Assembly: GCA_031280685.1 (NCBI GenBank)
Contig: JAITGM010000041.1
Span: 1 to 64,000 of the forward strand
Source: Christensenellaceae bacterium
Lineage (GTDB): Bacteria; Bacillota; Clostridia; Christensenellales; UBA1750
Length of the DNA stretch: 64,000 bases
Direction of reading: 5' to 3'
Below the pieces are notes generated by a model. That model saw only the letters and a list, made by a program, of their open reading frames with translations, searched no databases and was not told where the DNA came from. Each line of letters starts with the position of its first letter. Position 1 is the first letter of the stretch. This document shows positions 32,677 through 41,285 of the stretch, one piece after another. The translations under genes were made by a program, and so were the position numbers.

Positions 32677-33639
32677 TTATAGGGAAAGGCCGGTCTCCTT
32701 CCGGGGACCGGCCTGCGTCTGCTCCCGCTTCGTTCTGATAGCATGGAGCAGTGCTTCGTTATAGTCTTTTCCGAGCATTGGTGGGTCAATGGTCACGGTG
32801 ATATGCGAGAACCGCACATCACCGGCATGAGCCGCAACGATCTTGTGCGATGCCGTTCGCCCGGCATCGTCCGCATCCAGGCAGAGGGATATGTTGTCGA
32901 TATGGGGGTGCCGTTCCAGAAACGCCATGAGTGCCACATCCGATGTGCCCCCCAGCGAGAGCCTGTGGCCGCGCCATTCGGGGAACAGGGTGGCATGGGA
33001 GAGCGCGTCGATGGGAGCCTCAAACACGGCCAGGGAGCCGTTTGCGGCGGCGTTTGCCGCCAAATGGAAGCTGAACCGCTTATCGCTGCCGGAGCAATCG
33101 CGCTTCATATCGCTGTTAACTCCGCGCACACAACCGAAGCGCGCTGTCCCCGCGTCATCATGGCCCACGAACACGCAGACTGTTTCGCCATTGTAGCGGC
33201 CTTCATACAGGGAGCCGCGCTCCAGGCACTTTTTGATGACGTCCGCATGGATACCGCGATCATGAAGGTAGGACAAAAGATGGGTGGGGTATTTCGACTG
33301 CGGCGGCAGCACAAGCGGTTTGCCCTCGCGCCGCTGCCTGTGTTCTCTTACCGGCAGAGAAGAAGAAATGATTGGAGCGCGGATGCCGTCAATCATCTCC
33401 ACAGCGGCAACAAGCCCAATGCCCTGCACTTTTGTGAGATAGTCCAGAGCGGACACGCCGCCAAACTGACCGCGGTTCCAAAACCAGGCACCATTGGACA
33501 TGACCAGGCTGCCGTGGCTCACCGTGCGGTACTCGCCAGGAGCCGATCGGACAAGCTCGTGCGGTTCCCGCTCCTGAAGGTAGGTGAGCAGGTCAACCCG
33601 GCGTGCCTCGGCAATCTGCTCCTTGCTTAGCCACGGCAT
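32677..33639 (-). CDS. DUF3991 and toprim domain primase-like protein
   Basis: 320 residues. N-terminal CHC2/DUF3991-like part (DLLTYLQEREPHELVRSAPGEYRTVSHGSLVMSNGAWFWNRGQFGGVSALDYL), then a toprim domain (SLAVFEAPIDALSHATLF; ISLCLDADDAGRTASHKI). Glu and DxD-type residues for metal binding are visible. Such proteins probably prime or process ICE DNA during rolling-circle replication. It overlaps the upstream Cys-rich gene by 13 bases. Confidence 0.92.
   Translation of the reverse strand: MPWLSKEQIAEARRVDLLTYLQEREPHELVRSAPGEYRTVSHGSLVMSNGAWFWNRGQFGGVSALDYLTKVQGIGLVAAVEMIDGIRAPIISSSLPVREHRQRREGKPLVLPPQSKYPTHLLSYLHDRGIHADVIKKCLERGSLYEGRYNGETVCVFVGHDDAGTARFGCVRGVNSDMKRDCSGSDKRFSFHLAANAAANGSLAVFEAPIDALSHATLFPEWRGHRLSLGGTSDVALMAFLERHPHIDNISLCLDADDAGRTASHKIVAAHAGDVRFSHITVTIDPPMLGKDYNEALLHAIRTKREQTQAGPRKETGLSL
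32684..32711 (-). terminator. Hairpin at the 3' end of the toprim gene
   Basis: AGGCCGGTC pairs with GACCGGCCT; on the minus strand TTTCCCTATAAAAAA follows. The hairpin encodes the last residues of the toprim protein and ends 29 bases before the antirepressor start. Weak T run, so termination is partial at best. Confidence 0.55.
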
Positions 33640-33824
33640 ACTCTTCGCCGCCTCTGTCTGTCGAATCCATCTGGCGGGAAGTACAAGGGCGCCTGCTCAA
33701 TTTCCTCAACACAGCAGCACTCGGCGGCCCGGCACCTCCCGGTTCTGGTTTCAACATGCAAACAGTCCTCACAGCGGCAATCCTCCATAGAATAGATGTA
33801 CTTGCCATCGATAGTCTTGCCCAT
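33627..33824 (-). CDS. Small Cys-rich ICE protein
   Basis: 65 residues. GKYIYSMEDCRCEDCLHVETRTGRCRAAECCCVEEIEQ holds eight Cys, likely a zinc-binding fold. The same kind of small protein occurs at this position in related elements, but no function is known to me. Strong AAAGGAGG before ATG 33824. First gene of the long leftward ICE run. Confidence 0.8.
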   Translation of the reverse strand: MGKTIDGKYIYSMEDCRCEDCLHVETRTGRCRAAECCCVEEIEQAPLYFPPDGFDRQRRRRVCRG

Positions 33825-33852
33825 ACGCTTTGCCTCCTTTTTTGGGTAAAAT

Positions 33853-33899
33853 AAAAAAAGGGGAAGGCCCTGCCATCAAAAGATGACGGAGCCTTCCCC
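33853..33899 (-). terminator. Intrinsic terminator upstream of the leftward ICE run
   Basis: GGGGAAGGC / GCCTTCCCC hairpin followed on the minus strand by seven T, 29 bases upstream of the small Cys-rich gene. No minus-strand gene lies upstream of it in the window, so it either insulates the operon or is a leader attenuator. Confidence 0.85.
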
Positions 33900-33959
33900 G
33901 TGACACCAACTAAGGTTGGAGTGCCAGTTCTTCTACTGTGGAACGGTGAGATGATATGG

Positions 33960-33965
33960 TATAAT
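33960..33965 (+). promoter_or_regulatory. Likely -10 box of the Y-family polymerase gene
   Basis: A perfect TATAAT lies 34 bases before the start codon. No good -35 is seen at 17 bases, so an activator or an extended element may be needed. I see no clear LexA box. Confidence 0.45.
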
Positions 33966-33999
33966 TAGGTCAGGATAAATCTTGTTCAGGGGGTGTGTC

Positions 34000-35520
34000 A
34001 TGGAGCGTTCATACATTGCGATTGATCTCAAGTCGTTTTACGCCTCGGTGGAATGTATCCAGCGCGGACTTGATCCCATGACCACAAACCTTGTTGTCGC
34101 TGATGAAAGCCGGACAGAAAAAACCATCTGCCTCGCAGTGACACCATCCCTGAAGTCACATGGCATATCAGGTCGAGCACGGTTGTTTGAAGTCATCCAG
34201 AAAGTCAAAGAGGTGAATTCACAGCGCAAGCGAAATGCGCCCGGTGGTGGATTTACAGGCGAATCCTATAACAATGAAGAGCTGAAAGCATCCCCTGATC
34301 TTTCAATTTCCTATATTACTGCACCACCTCAAATGGCGCTCTATATGGATTACAGCACACAGATTTATAGTGTATATTTGAAATATGTTGCGCCCGAAGA
34401 TATTCATGTGTATTCTATCGACGAGGTATTTATCGACGCAACACATTACCTGCACGCAAATAAACTCTCAGCTCACGAGTTTGCAAAAAACATCATCCGA
34501 GATGTCCTGAATACCACTGGAATCACGGCGACTGCTGGTATCGGCACAAATATGTATCTGTGCAAAATAGCGATGGACATCATGGCCAAGCGCGTTGCCC
34601 CGGACAAGGATGGCGTGCGAATTGCCATGCTTGATGAAATGTCCTATCGCCGTGAATTATGGGATCACCAGCCTTTGACCGATTTTTGGAGAGTCGGGCG
34701 GGGTTATGCAAAGAAGCTGGCGCAGTGCGGCCTGTTTACGATGGGAGATGTGGCCCGCTGCTCGATTGGAAAACCGCATGAATATTATAATGAAGATTTG
34801 CTCTACAAGCTGTTCGGTATTAACGCAGAACTGCTGATTGACCATGCCTGGGGATGGGAACCCTGCACCATGCAGGATGTCAAAGCATATAGGCCTCGCA
34901 CCAATAGCGTGAGTTCCGGCCAGGTGCTACATGAGCCTTATGACAACACAAAGGCAAGGCTCATCGTTCATGAAATGACGGATTCGACCGTACTGGACTT
35001 GGTCGAAAAGGGTCTTGTTACAAACCAAATGGTTCTGACAATTGGGTACGATATTGAGAACCTCACGAACCCGGAGATCAGCAAAAAGTATAAAGGGCCT
35101 GTCACGACTGACCACTATGGTCGGAAGGTCCCTAAACACGCGCACGGTACTGTTAATTTGGGCCGCCAGACATCCTCTTCCATGCTCATATCGGCGGCTG
35201 TGCTTGACCTATTCGACCGCATCACCGATCCAAACCTGCTCGTCCGGCGTGTAAATGTTACCGCCAATAATCTTGTAGATGAGCATTCCATAGAAAGCAA
35301 TGCCGCTCCTGAACAATTGGATTTATTTACTGACTATGAAGATAGGCAGAAGGAAAAAGAGGGGTTGGAAGCCGCGCTTGCCAAAGAAAAGAAGCGGCAG
35401 GAAGCCATCATCAAACTCAGGAACCGCTATGGAAAGAATGCCGTTATAAAGGGTATGAACCTCCAGGAAGGAGCTACTACTGTTAGCAGGAATAGCCAGA
35501 TAGGGGGTCACAAAGCATGA
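34000..35520 (+). CDS. Y-family DNA polymerase (UmuC/DinB-like)
   Basis: 506 residues from ATG 34000 (MERSYIAIDLKSFYASVECIQRG). The catalytic palm motifs are DLKSFYASVE and YSIDEVFIDATHYL; a helix-hairpin-helix region follows (LTDFWRVGRGYAKKLAQCGLFTMGD). The UmuC-like long C-terminus contains a possible beta-clamp-type motif (EQLDLFTDY). Translesion synthesis polymerases on ICEs could help complete damaged transferred DNA. AT-richer than the ICE run to its left; stop overlaps yolD by ATGA. Confidence 0.94.
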   Translation: MERSYIAIDLKSFYASVECIQRGLDPMTTNLVVADESRTEKTICLAVTPSLKSHGISGRARLFEVIQKVKEVNSQRKRNAPGGGFTGESYNNEELKASPDLSISYITAPPQMALYMDYSTQIYSVYLKYVAPEDIHVYSIDEVFIDATHYLHANKLSAHEFAKNIIRDVLNTTGITATAGIGTNMYLCKIAMDIMAKRVAPDKDGVRIAMLDEMSYRRELWDHQPLTDFWRVGRGYAKKLAQCGLFTMGDVARCSIGKPHEYYNEDLLYKLFGINAELLIDHAWGWEPCTMQDVKAYRPRTNSVSSGQVLHEPYDNTKARLIVHEMTDSTVLDLVEKGLVTNQMVLTIGYDIENLTNPEISKKYKGPVTTDHYGRKVPKHAHGTVNLGRQTSSSMLISAAVLDLFDRITDPNLLVRRVNVTANNLVDEHSIESNAAPEQLDLFTDYEDRQKEKEGLEAALAKEKKRQEAIIKLRNRYGKNAVIKGMNLQEGATTVSRNSQIGGHKA

Positions 35521-35945
35521 GTAGAAAATACGACGATATCATTAATCTCCCACATCACGTCTCATCCACGCGCCAGCACATGCCTGTAAGCGATCGTGCC
35601 GCGCAATTCTCACCGTTCGCTGCATTGACCGGCCATGATGCCGCAGTAAAGGAAACTGGCAGGATCACAGAGCAAAAGACTGAGTTGAGCGAAGATGCAA
35701 AGGCATATCTGAACGAGCAGCTAAACATGATACAGATTCGCATTGATGAAATGCCGGTTGTCAGCATCACCTACTTTGTCCCTGACAAGAAAAAGGCTGG
35801 TGGTGAGTATGTGCCTGTCACTGGAACCGTTAAAACGATTGATGAGTTTGAACGCACCGTGGTCATGTGGGATAAAACAAGAATTCCCATCGATGATATC
35901 TTGGAAATTATCTTTACCTCCACCGTGGAAGAAGTGGAAAAATAG
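35517..35945 (+). CDS. YolD-like family protein
   Basis: 142 residues. MSRKYDDIINLPHHVSSTRQHMPVSDRAAQFSPFAALTGHDAAVKETGR is the YolD N-terminal signature. YolD-like proteins are encoded with Y-family polymerases (as here, 4-base overlap) and are thought to regulate or bind them, in the way UmuD does for UmuC. Confidence 0.92.
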   Translation: MSRKYDDIINLPHHVSSTRQHMPVSDRAAQFSPFAALTGHDAAVKETGRITEQKTELSEDAKAYLNEQLNMIQIRIDEMPVVSITYFVPDKKKAGGEYVPVTGTVKTIDEFERTVVMWDKTRIPIDDILEIIFTSTVEEVEK

Positions 35946-36004
35946 AAGGCTCTGCCCAAAATGACAGAGCCTTCCCTTGATGGGAGTATACCAGGATAGA
36001 AAGG

Positions 36005-36038
36005 AAAGACGCCATCCTTGCAGGAATAGCGTCTTTTT
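36005..36038 (+). terminator. Intrinsic terminator downstream of polymerase-yolD
   Basis: AAAGACGC / GCGTCTTT hairpin with a T run on the + strand and A run on the other side. Probably ends the rightward polymerase operon. Confidence 0.82.
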
Positions 36039-36225
36039 ACCCTTGATAGTACAATAGATTACATCTCACACATACTGCTTGCTGACACCTGATTTGACAC
36101 CAAATTTTCAGGTCTACACCGATTTTCAGCGGTTTCCAACGGGCTGTATTGGCAGCACCATCTCGGAAAACCCCAGTAAATAGGCGGTTTGCGGGCTGTG
36201 CAGGATGTCTCTATTTTTTAGAGAA

Positions 36226-36258
36226 CCCCCTTTAGGGCACGCTTTTTTGCGCAGGGGG
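36226..36258 (-). terminator. Terminator of the purine operon
   Basis: CCCCCT / AGGGGG stem with an inner GCGC pairing, directly after the purL stop codon on the minus strand. It is followed by TTCTCT, a short T-rich stretch. Confidence 0.6.
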
Positions 36259-36259
36259 C

Positions 36260-39200
36260 TTAGCGAAAATACAGCGCCGCGTTTTCAAAGATGTTCTGCT
36301 CCTTATCGCCCGGCACGTTTTTATAGAGGTTTTCGCCCATGCGCTCGGAGTGCGCCATCTTCCCCAGCACGCGCCCATCGGGCGAGGTAATGCCCTCAAT
36401 GGCCCCGGCGCTGTGGTTTGGGTTGGCGAGGATCGCCATGCTCGGCGACCCGTCTTCGCCCAGGTATTGGGTCGCGATTTGGCCGTTTTTGGCCAGTTTA
36501 TCGAGCCATTCGGGGCTGGCCGTGAAGCGCCCCTCGCCGTGCGAGATCGCCACTGTATGCGCCTGCCCGAGGGAAAATCCCTGCAGCCAGGGCGAAAGCG
36601 TGGAGGAAACCCTGGTGGTCACCAGCCTGGATTGGTGCCTGCCAATGGCGTTGAAGGTCAGCGTCGGGCAACGCTTGTCGGGCTCGACGATTTCACCAAA
36701 GGGCACCAGGCCCAACTTCACCAGCGCCTGGAAGCCGTTGCAGATGCCCAGCATCAGCCCGTCGCGCTGCTTAAGCAGCGCGTGGATCGCGTCGCTGCAG
36801 TAAGGGTTGCGCAAAAACGAGGTGACGAACTTGGCGCTGCCCTCGGGTTCGTCCCCGCCCGAAAATCCGCCCGGCAAGGCGATGATCTGCGCCTCTTTGG
36901 CCCTTTTTACAAAGCCCTTGACGGCCGCATCTATGTCGGAAGGCCTTTGGTTACAGACCACGAAAATTTCGGGCCTAATGCCGGCGCGCTCAAAGGCGCG
37001 CGCTGTGTCGTACTCGCAGTTGGTGCCGGGGAAGACCGGGATGAGCACGCGCGGCCGCGCGATGCTCGGGCCTTTGCGCGGCGTTTCCGCCTTAAAGGCG
37101 CGCGCCGGGATGGCTTCGTCCGTGCTGGGCGCCAAATACGGGAAGACGCCCTGCAGCCTGCTCTCGAAAACATCCTGCACCTCGTCCAAATCGAGCGCCT
37201 CGCCCATGTGTGAGATCTCATAGCGCTCAGAGACCTCGCCGATGTGCCGCGCGCCCTCGAACTGGGCCAGGCTGGTTTCGGGTTTCACCTCTAAAATAGC
37301 CGCGCAAAGCGGGGTATCGAATAAAATGCTGTCTGGCAGGATGGAGCTTAGATTCACGCCCAGGCGGTTGCCAAAGCCCATCTTGCCCAGCGCCTCGATC
37401 AGCCCGCCGCGCCCGATGATATAGGCAGCTTCGACCTTGCCCGAGGCGATCAGCTCCTCAAGAGCCGAAAGCGTACGGCGAACCGCGCCGAATTCCGGAT
37501 CCCTCTCTTCGCCCTGCTCGTTCTTGAGCAGCCAAACGGCGTTCCCGGCGGCCTTGAACTCGGTGGAAACGACCTTTGAAGCCTTCCCCATCGAAACCGC
37601 GAAGGAAACCAGGGTCGGCGGCACGTCGATGTCTTCAAAGCTGCCAGACATTGAGTCCTTTCCGCCGATCGCGGCCACGCCGAGGCCCATCTGGGCGCGC
37701 AGGGCGCCCAGCAGCGCGGCAAAGGGCTTGCCCCAGCGCCTGGGCTCGCCGCGCAGCCGCTCGAAATACTCCTGCAGGGTCAGCCAGCACTTTTCCAGGG
37801 AGCCGCCGGCCGCGATGACCTTGGCCACCGATTGCACCACCGCCCACATCGCGCCCGTGTAAGGGTCCCAGCTGCTCATGTAGGGCTCGAAGCCCCAGGC
37901 CATGAGGGAGCAGTCATCGGTCTGGCCATCGAGCACGGGCAGCTTGGCCGCCATGGCCTGCGAGGGCGTGAGCTGGCGCCTGCCGCCGAAGGGCATCAAA
38001 ACCGTGCCCGCGCCAATCGTCGAATCGAAGCGCTCGACCAGGCCCTTTTGCGAGCAAACGTTGAGATCGCCAAAGAGCTCAAGCGCCCTTTGCCGCCACT
38101 CGCGGAAGCGTTCCTCCTCGCGCCGCGGCGGCGCTTCCACCTTCACGCGCGCCCGCCTGGGCGCCCCGTTTGAGTTGAGGAACTCCCTCGCGATGTCCAC
38201 GATCTTTTTTTCGTTCCAGTTCATCACCAGGCGCGGGCTGGCCGTGACCTCGGCCACGATCGTGGCCTCCAAATTCTCTTTGTTGGCCGCCTGAATGAAG
38301 CGCTCCGCATCGCTTTTATCCACCACCACGGCCATGCGCTCCTGCGACTCTGAAATCGCAAGCTCGGTACCGTCCAGCCCCTCGTACTTCTTTGGCACGG
38401 CGTTCAGGTCGATCACGAGACCATCGGCTAATTCGCCGATGGCCACCGAAACGCCGCCCGCGCCAAAGTCGTTGCAACGAAGGATCATCCCGGCCACTTC
38501 CGGGCTACGCATCAGCCTTTGCAGCTTGCGCTCCTCGGGCGGGTTGCCCTTTTGCACCTCCGCGCCGCAGCTTTCGAGGGATTCCAAGGTGTGGGACTTG
38601 GACGAGCCGGTCGCCCCGCCGATGCCGTCGCGCCCCGTGCGCCCGCCCAGCAAGATGACCACATCGCCGGGCTTTGGGGTTTCCCTGCGGATATGCGCGG
38701 CGGGCGAGGCGCCCAAAACCGCGCCGATCTCCATGCGCTTGGCCGTGTAGCCCGGGTGATATACTTCCGCCACGTGGCCAGTCGCAAGGCCGATCTGGTT
38801 GCCGTAGGCACTAAAGCCCGCGGCTGCGGTCTGGCTGATCTTGCGCTGAGGCAGCTTGCCCTTGATCGTGCCCGAAACCGGGGCGCTGGGGTCGCCGGAA
38901 CCAGTCACGCGCATGGCCTGGTAAACATAGCTGCGGCCCGAGAGGGGGTCGCGGATCGCGCCGCCTAAGCAGGTGGCCGCGCCGCCGAAGGGCTCGATCT
39001 CTGTTGGATGGTTATGGGTTTCGTTCTTGAACTGGAGCAGCCACTCCTCGGGTTTTCCGTCGATTTCGACGTCCACCTTGACCGAGCAGGCGTTGATTTC
39101 ATCGCTCTCGTCCAAATCCTTGAGCAGGCCGCGCTGCTTTAAAGCCTTGGCGCCGATGGTCGCGATGTCCATCAGCGTCATGGGCCTGTCCTCCCGCCCA

Positions 39201-39973
39201 AGCTCGGCGCGCAGCAGCTTATATTCCTCAAAGCTCTTCTTCACCCAGGGGTGAGCGATCTCCGTGCCTTCGATTTCGGTCAAAAAGGTGGTGTGACGGC
39301 AATGATCCGACCAATAGGTGTCGATCATCCTAAGCTCGGTGATGGTCGGATCGCGGCCTTCCTCGTCGCGGAAGTAGGTCTGGCAAAAGAGCAGGTCGTT
39401 CTCGTCCATCGCCAGGGCATTCTCCTGCGCGAAGGCCCGAATGCCGGCCTTGTCCAGCCGCAAAAAGCCGCGCAGCGTTTCGACCGTTTGGGGGATTTCA
39501 TAATGCGCCCGCAGGGTTCGGGGCATCTCGAGCGAAGCCTCCTGGGCCTCGACCGGGTTGATCAGCGCGCCCCGCATCGCCGCCAGATCCTCTTCACTCA
39601 AATCTCCCGAAAAAAGGTAGATCTTCGCCGATTTCACCAACGGCCTCTCGCCTGCGGTCATGAACTGGATGCACTGCGCCGCAGAGTCCGCGCGCTGGTC
39701 GTACTGGCCTGGCAAAAATTCGACGCCAAGGGCCGTTTCGCCCTTTGAAAGGGCGGGCAGCTCGCGGTGAACCAAGTCGAGCTGCGGCTCTGAAAACACG
39801 GTGCGCACGGCGGCCTCGAATTCGGGCTCGGCCAGGCCCTCCACGTCGTAGCGGTTGAGTATCCTCAGGCCCGTAAGCCCCTGAATCCCCAGCACCTGCG
39901 CAAACTCAAGCCGCAGCGCCGCAGCCTCCACCGCGTGCTCCGGCCTTTTTTCGGCATATACACGAAAGATCAT
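36260..39973 (-). CDS. purL: Phosphoribosylformylglycinamidine synthase, single-chain
   Basis: 1237 residues, the long single-chain form that joins synthase and glutaminase rather than the PurS/PurL/PurQ split usual in Firmicutes. N-terminal PurS-like part, then two AIR-synthase-type ATP-binding halves (MIDTYWSDHCRHTTF; FKNETHNHPTEIEPFGGAATCLGG), then a class I glutaminase with nucleophile GICNGFQAL (Cys ~1076). Converts FGAR to FGAM with glutamine and ATP. Last gene of the operon; start overlaps purD by 4 bases. Confidence 0.96.
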   Translation of the reverse strand: MIFRVYAEKRPEHAVEAAALRLEFAQVLGIQGLTGLRILNRYDVEGLAEPEFEAAVRTVFSEPQLDLVHRELPALSKGETALGVEFLPGQYDQRADSAAQCIQFMTAGERPLVKSAKIYLFSGDLSEEDLAAMRGALINPVEAQEASLEMPRTLRAHYEIPQTVETLRGFLRLDKAGIRAFAQENALAMDENDLLFCQTYFRDEEGRDPTITELRMIDTYWSDHCRHTTFLTEIEGTEIAHPWVKKSFEEYKLLRAELGREDRPMTLMDIATIGAKALKQRGLLKDLDESDEINACSVKVDVEIDGKPEEWLLQFKNETHNHPTEIEPFGGAATCLGGAIRDPLSGRSYVYQAMRVTGSGDPSAPVSGTIKGKLPQRKISQTAAAGFSAYGNQIGLATGHVAEVYHPGYTAKRMEIGAVLGASPAAHIRRETPKPGDVVILLGGRTGRDGIGGATGSSKSHTLESLESCGAEVQKGNPPEERKLQRLMRSPEVAGMILRCNDFGAGGVSVAIGELADGLVIDLNAVPKKYEGLDGTELAISESQERMAVVVDKSDAERFIQAANKENLEATIVAEVTASPRLVMNWNEKKIVDIAREFLNSNGAPRRARVKVEAPPRREEERFREWRQRALELFGDLNVCSQKGLVERFDSTIGAGTVLMPFGGRRQLTPSQAMAAKLPVLDGQTDDCSLMAWGFEPYMSSWDPYTGAMWAVVQSVAKVIAAGGSLEKCWLTLQEYFERLRGEPRRWGKPFAALLGALRAQMGLGVAAIGGKDSMSGSFEDIDVPPTLVSFAVSMGKASKVVSTEFKAAGNAVWLLKNEQGEERDPEFGAVRRTLSALEELIASGKVEAAYIIGRGGLIEALGKMGFGNRLGVNLSSILPDSILFDTPLCAAILEVKPETSLAQFEGARHIGEVSERYEISHMGEALDLDEVQDVFESRLQGVFPYLAPSTDEAIPARAFKAETPRKGPSIARPRVLIPVFPGTNCEYDTARAFERAGIRPEIFVVCNQRPSDIDAAVKGFVKRAKEAQIIALPGGFSGGDEPEGSAKFVTSFLRNPYCSDAIHALLKQRDGLMLGICNGFQALVKLGLVPFGEIVEPDKRCPTLTFNAIGRHQSRLVTTRVSSTLSPWLQGFSLGQAHTVAISHGEGRFTASPEWLDKLAKNGQIATQYLGEDGSPSMAILANPNHSAGAIEGITSPDGRVLGKMAHSERMGENLYKNVPGDKEQNIFENAALYFR

Positions 39974-41250
39974 CTTCCTTCAACCGCCCTTCTGCCAATG
40001 TCGCGCCTGAAATGGCAGCCCTCAAAGCCGATTTCTTCCGCCGCCTTGTAGGCCGCCCGCAGGGCGCCCTGCAAGCTATCGCCCCTCGCTGTCAGCCCCA
40101 AAACGCGGCCGCCGGCCGTGAAAAAGCGCCCGTCCTCCAGCTTTGTGCCCGCGTGGATGACCTCAAGCCCGGCGCGGCCGCCGCGCTCGTCCAGCCCGCG
40201 GATCGGGCAGCCGGTCTTGTAGCCCTCGGGGTAGCCGCCGCTGGCCAGCACCACGCAGGCCGCGGCGCCGGGCTTTTGGGCCATTTCTGCTTCTTTTAGG
40301 CCGCCGTTTCTGCAGGCCAGCATTAGCTTGAGGAGGTCGCCTTCCAGCAGCGGTAGCACCACCTGGGCTTCGGGGTCGCCGAACCGGCAGTTGTATTCGA
40401 CGACGTACGGGCCGCTTTCTGTCAGCATCAGGCCCACATAGAGGCAGCCCTTGAAGGGCTGCCCTTCTGCCCGCATGAAATCTACCGTGGGCTGAAAAAT
40501 GCGCTCCATGCAGAGCGCCTCAAGCTCTTTTGTGAATAGGGGGCTTGGGGCGATGGTGCCCATGCCGCCGGTGTTGAGCCCCAGATCGCCATCGAGCGCG
40601 CGCTTGTGATCCATCGAGGAGGCCAGCGGACGAATCGTTTCGCCGTCGCTCAGGCAGAGCGCCGTGACCTCGGGCCCTCGCAAAAACTCTTCGATGACGA
40701 TCTGGGCGCCGCTTTCGCCGAACTTCTTTTCTTCCATCAGGCTCCGCACGGCGAGCAGGGCCTCGCTCTGGCTTTCCGCGATCAGGACGCCCTTGCCCAG
40801 CGCCAGTCCATCGGCCTTGAGCACCAGGGGGTAGCCCTTTTGGGCCCGAATATACTCGCTCGCGGCGCCCGCGTCGTCAAAGACCTCGTATCTGGCCGTC
40901 GGGATGCCGTATTTCTTCATCAAGCCCTTCGAAAAAACCTTGCTGCCCTCCAGCCGCGCGGCCGCCTTCGTGGGGCCGAAGCACGCGAAGCCGTTTTTTT
41001 CCAAAAGATCGACCAGCCCCAGCACCAGCGGGTCGTCGGGCGCGACGACCGTAAAATCGGGCTCCAACCCCTTCGCCAACGCCAGAATCCCTTCTAAATC
41101 GCTGGCCTGCACGGGGTGGCAAAGCACCCCTTCGGCCGCAATGCCGCCGTTGCCCGGCGCGCAATGGATTTTTGCGCAAAGCGGGCTTTCTTTCAGTTTT
41201 TTGATGATGGCGTGCTCACGCCCGCCGGAGCCGACGACCAGAATCTCCAT
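39970..41250 (-). CDS. purD: Phosphoribosylamine-glycine ligase
   Basis: 426 residues from ATG 41250 (MEILVVGSGGREHAIIKKL); the track's upstream start has no support. ATP-grasp fold with VVAPDDPLVLGLVDLL, KADGLALGKGVLIAES, and NCRFGDPEAQVVLPLL. Makes GAR from phosphoribosylamine, glycine and ATP. Between AICARFT and purL in the operon. Confidence 0.96.
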   Translation of the reverse strand: MEILVVGSGGREHAIIKKLKESPLCAKIHCAPGNGGIAAEGVLCHPVQASDLEGILALAKGLEPDFTVVAPDDPLVLGLVDLLEKNGFACFGPTKAAARLEGSKVFSKGLMKKYGIPTARYEVFDDAGAASEYIRAQKGYPLVLKADGLALGKGVLIAESQSEALLAVRSLMEEKKFGESGAQIVIEEFLRGPEVTALCLSDGETIRPLASSMDHKRALDGDLGLNTGGMGTIAPSPLFTKELEALCMERIFQPTVDFMRAEGQPFKGCLYVGLMLTESGPYVVEYNCRFGDPEAQVVLPLLEGDLLKLMLACRNGGLKEAEMAQKPGAAACVVLASGGYPEGYKTGCPIRGLDERGGRAGLEVIHAGTKLEDGRFFTAGGRVLGLTARGDSLQGALRAAYKAAEEIGFEGCHFRRDIGRRAVEGR

Positions 41251-41285
41251 GCCTTTAATCCCTTCCCCCTTTGGTTTTTTCAGCC

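Larger units (their letters stand above)
6544..36225. mobile_element. Integrative conjugative element segment (Tn1549/CTn-like mating module)
   Basis: A continuous leftward gene block with the characteristic set PcfB, VirD4/TraG, Maff2, VirB6-like, PrgI, VirB4, CD1108, DUF4315 and CD1107. The host purine operon begins right after it. The left limit is uncertain because the resistance genes and serine recombinase at 1-6.5 kb may be cargo of the same element or a second insertion. No relaxase, integrase, topoisomerase or replication initiator is present in the window. Right border placed between the last terminator at 36038 and the purL terminator. Confidence 0.8.
35946..36259. other. ICE/chromosome junction region, no gene
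   Basis: Holds a hairpin after yolD (GAAGGCTCTG / CAGAGCCTTC), a second terminator (36005-36038), a stretch with two TGACACC direct repeats near 36091-36110, and the purL terminator. No ORF with RBS. The change from AT-richer ICE to GC-rich chromosome occurs here, so an att site probably lies in this stretch; I cannot define it without the other end. Confidence 0.55.

Noticed and set aside
33853-33899. Origin of transfer in the strong hairpin
   Set aside because: Its T run and position fit a terminator, and there is no relaxase gene or nic-like motif nearby.
36080-36135. Remnant 3' end of a tyrosine integrase (minus strand reads KFGVKSGVSKQYV)
   Set aside because: The stretch is only 13 codons between stops. 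The resemblance to integrase tails is suggestive but not enough to annotate.
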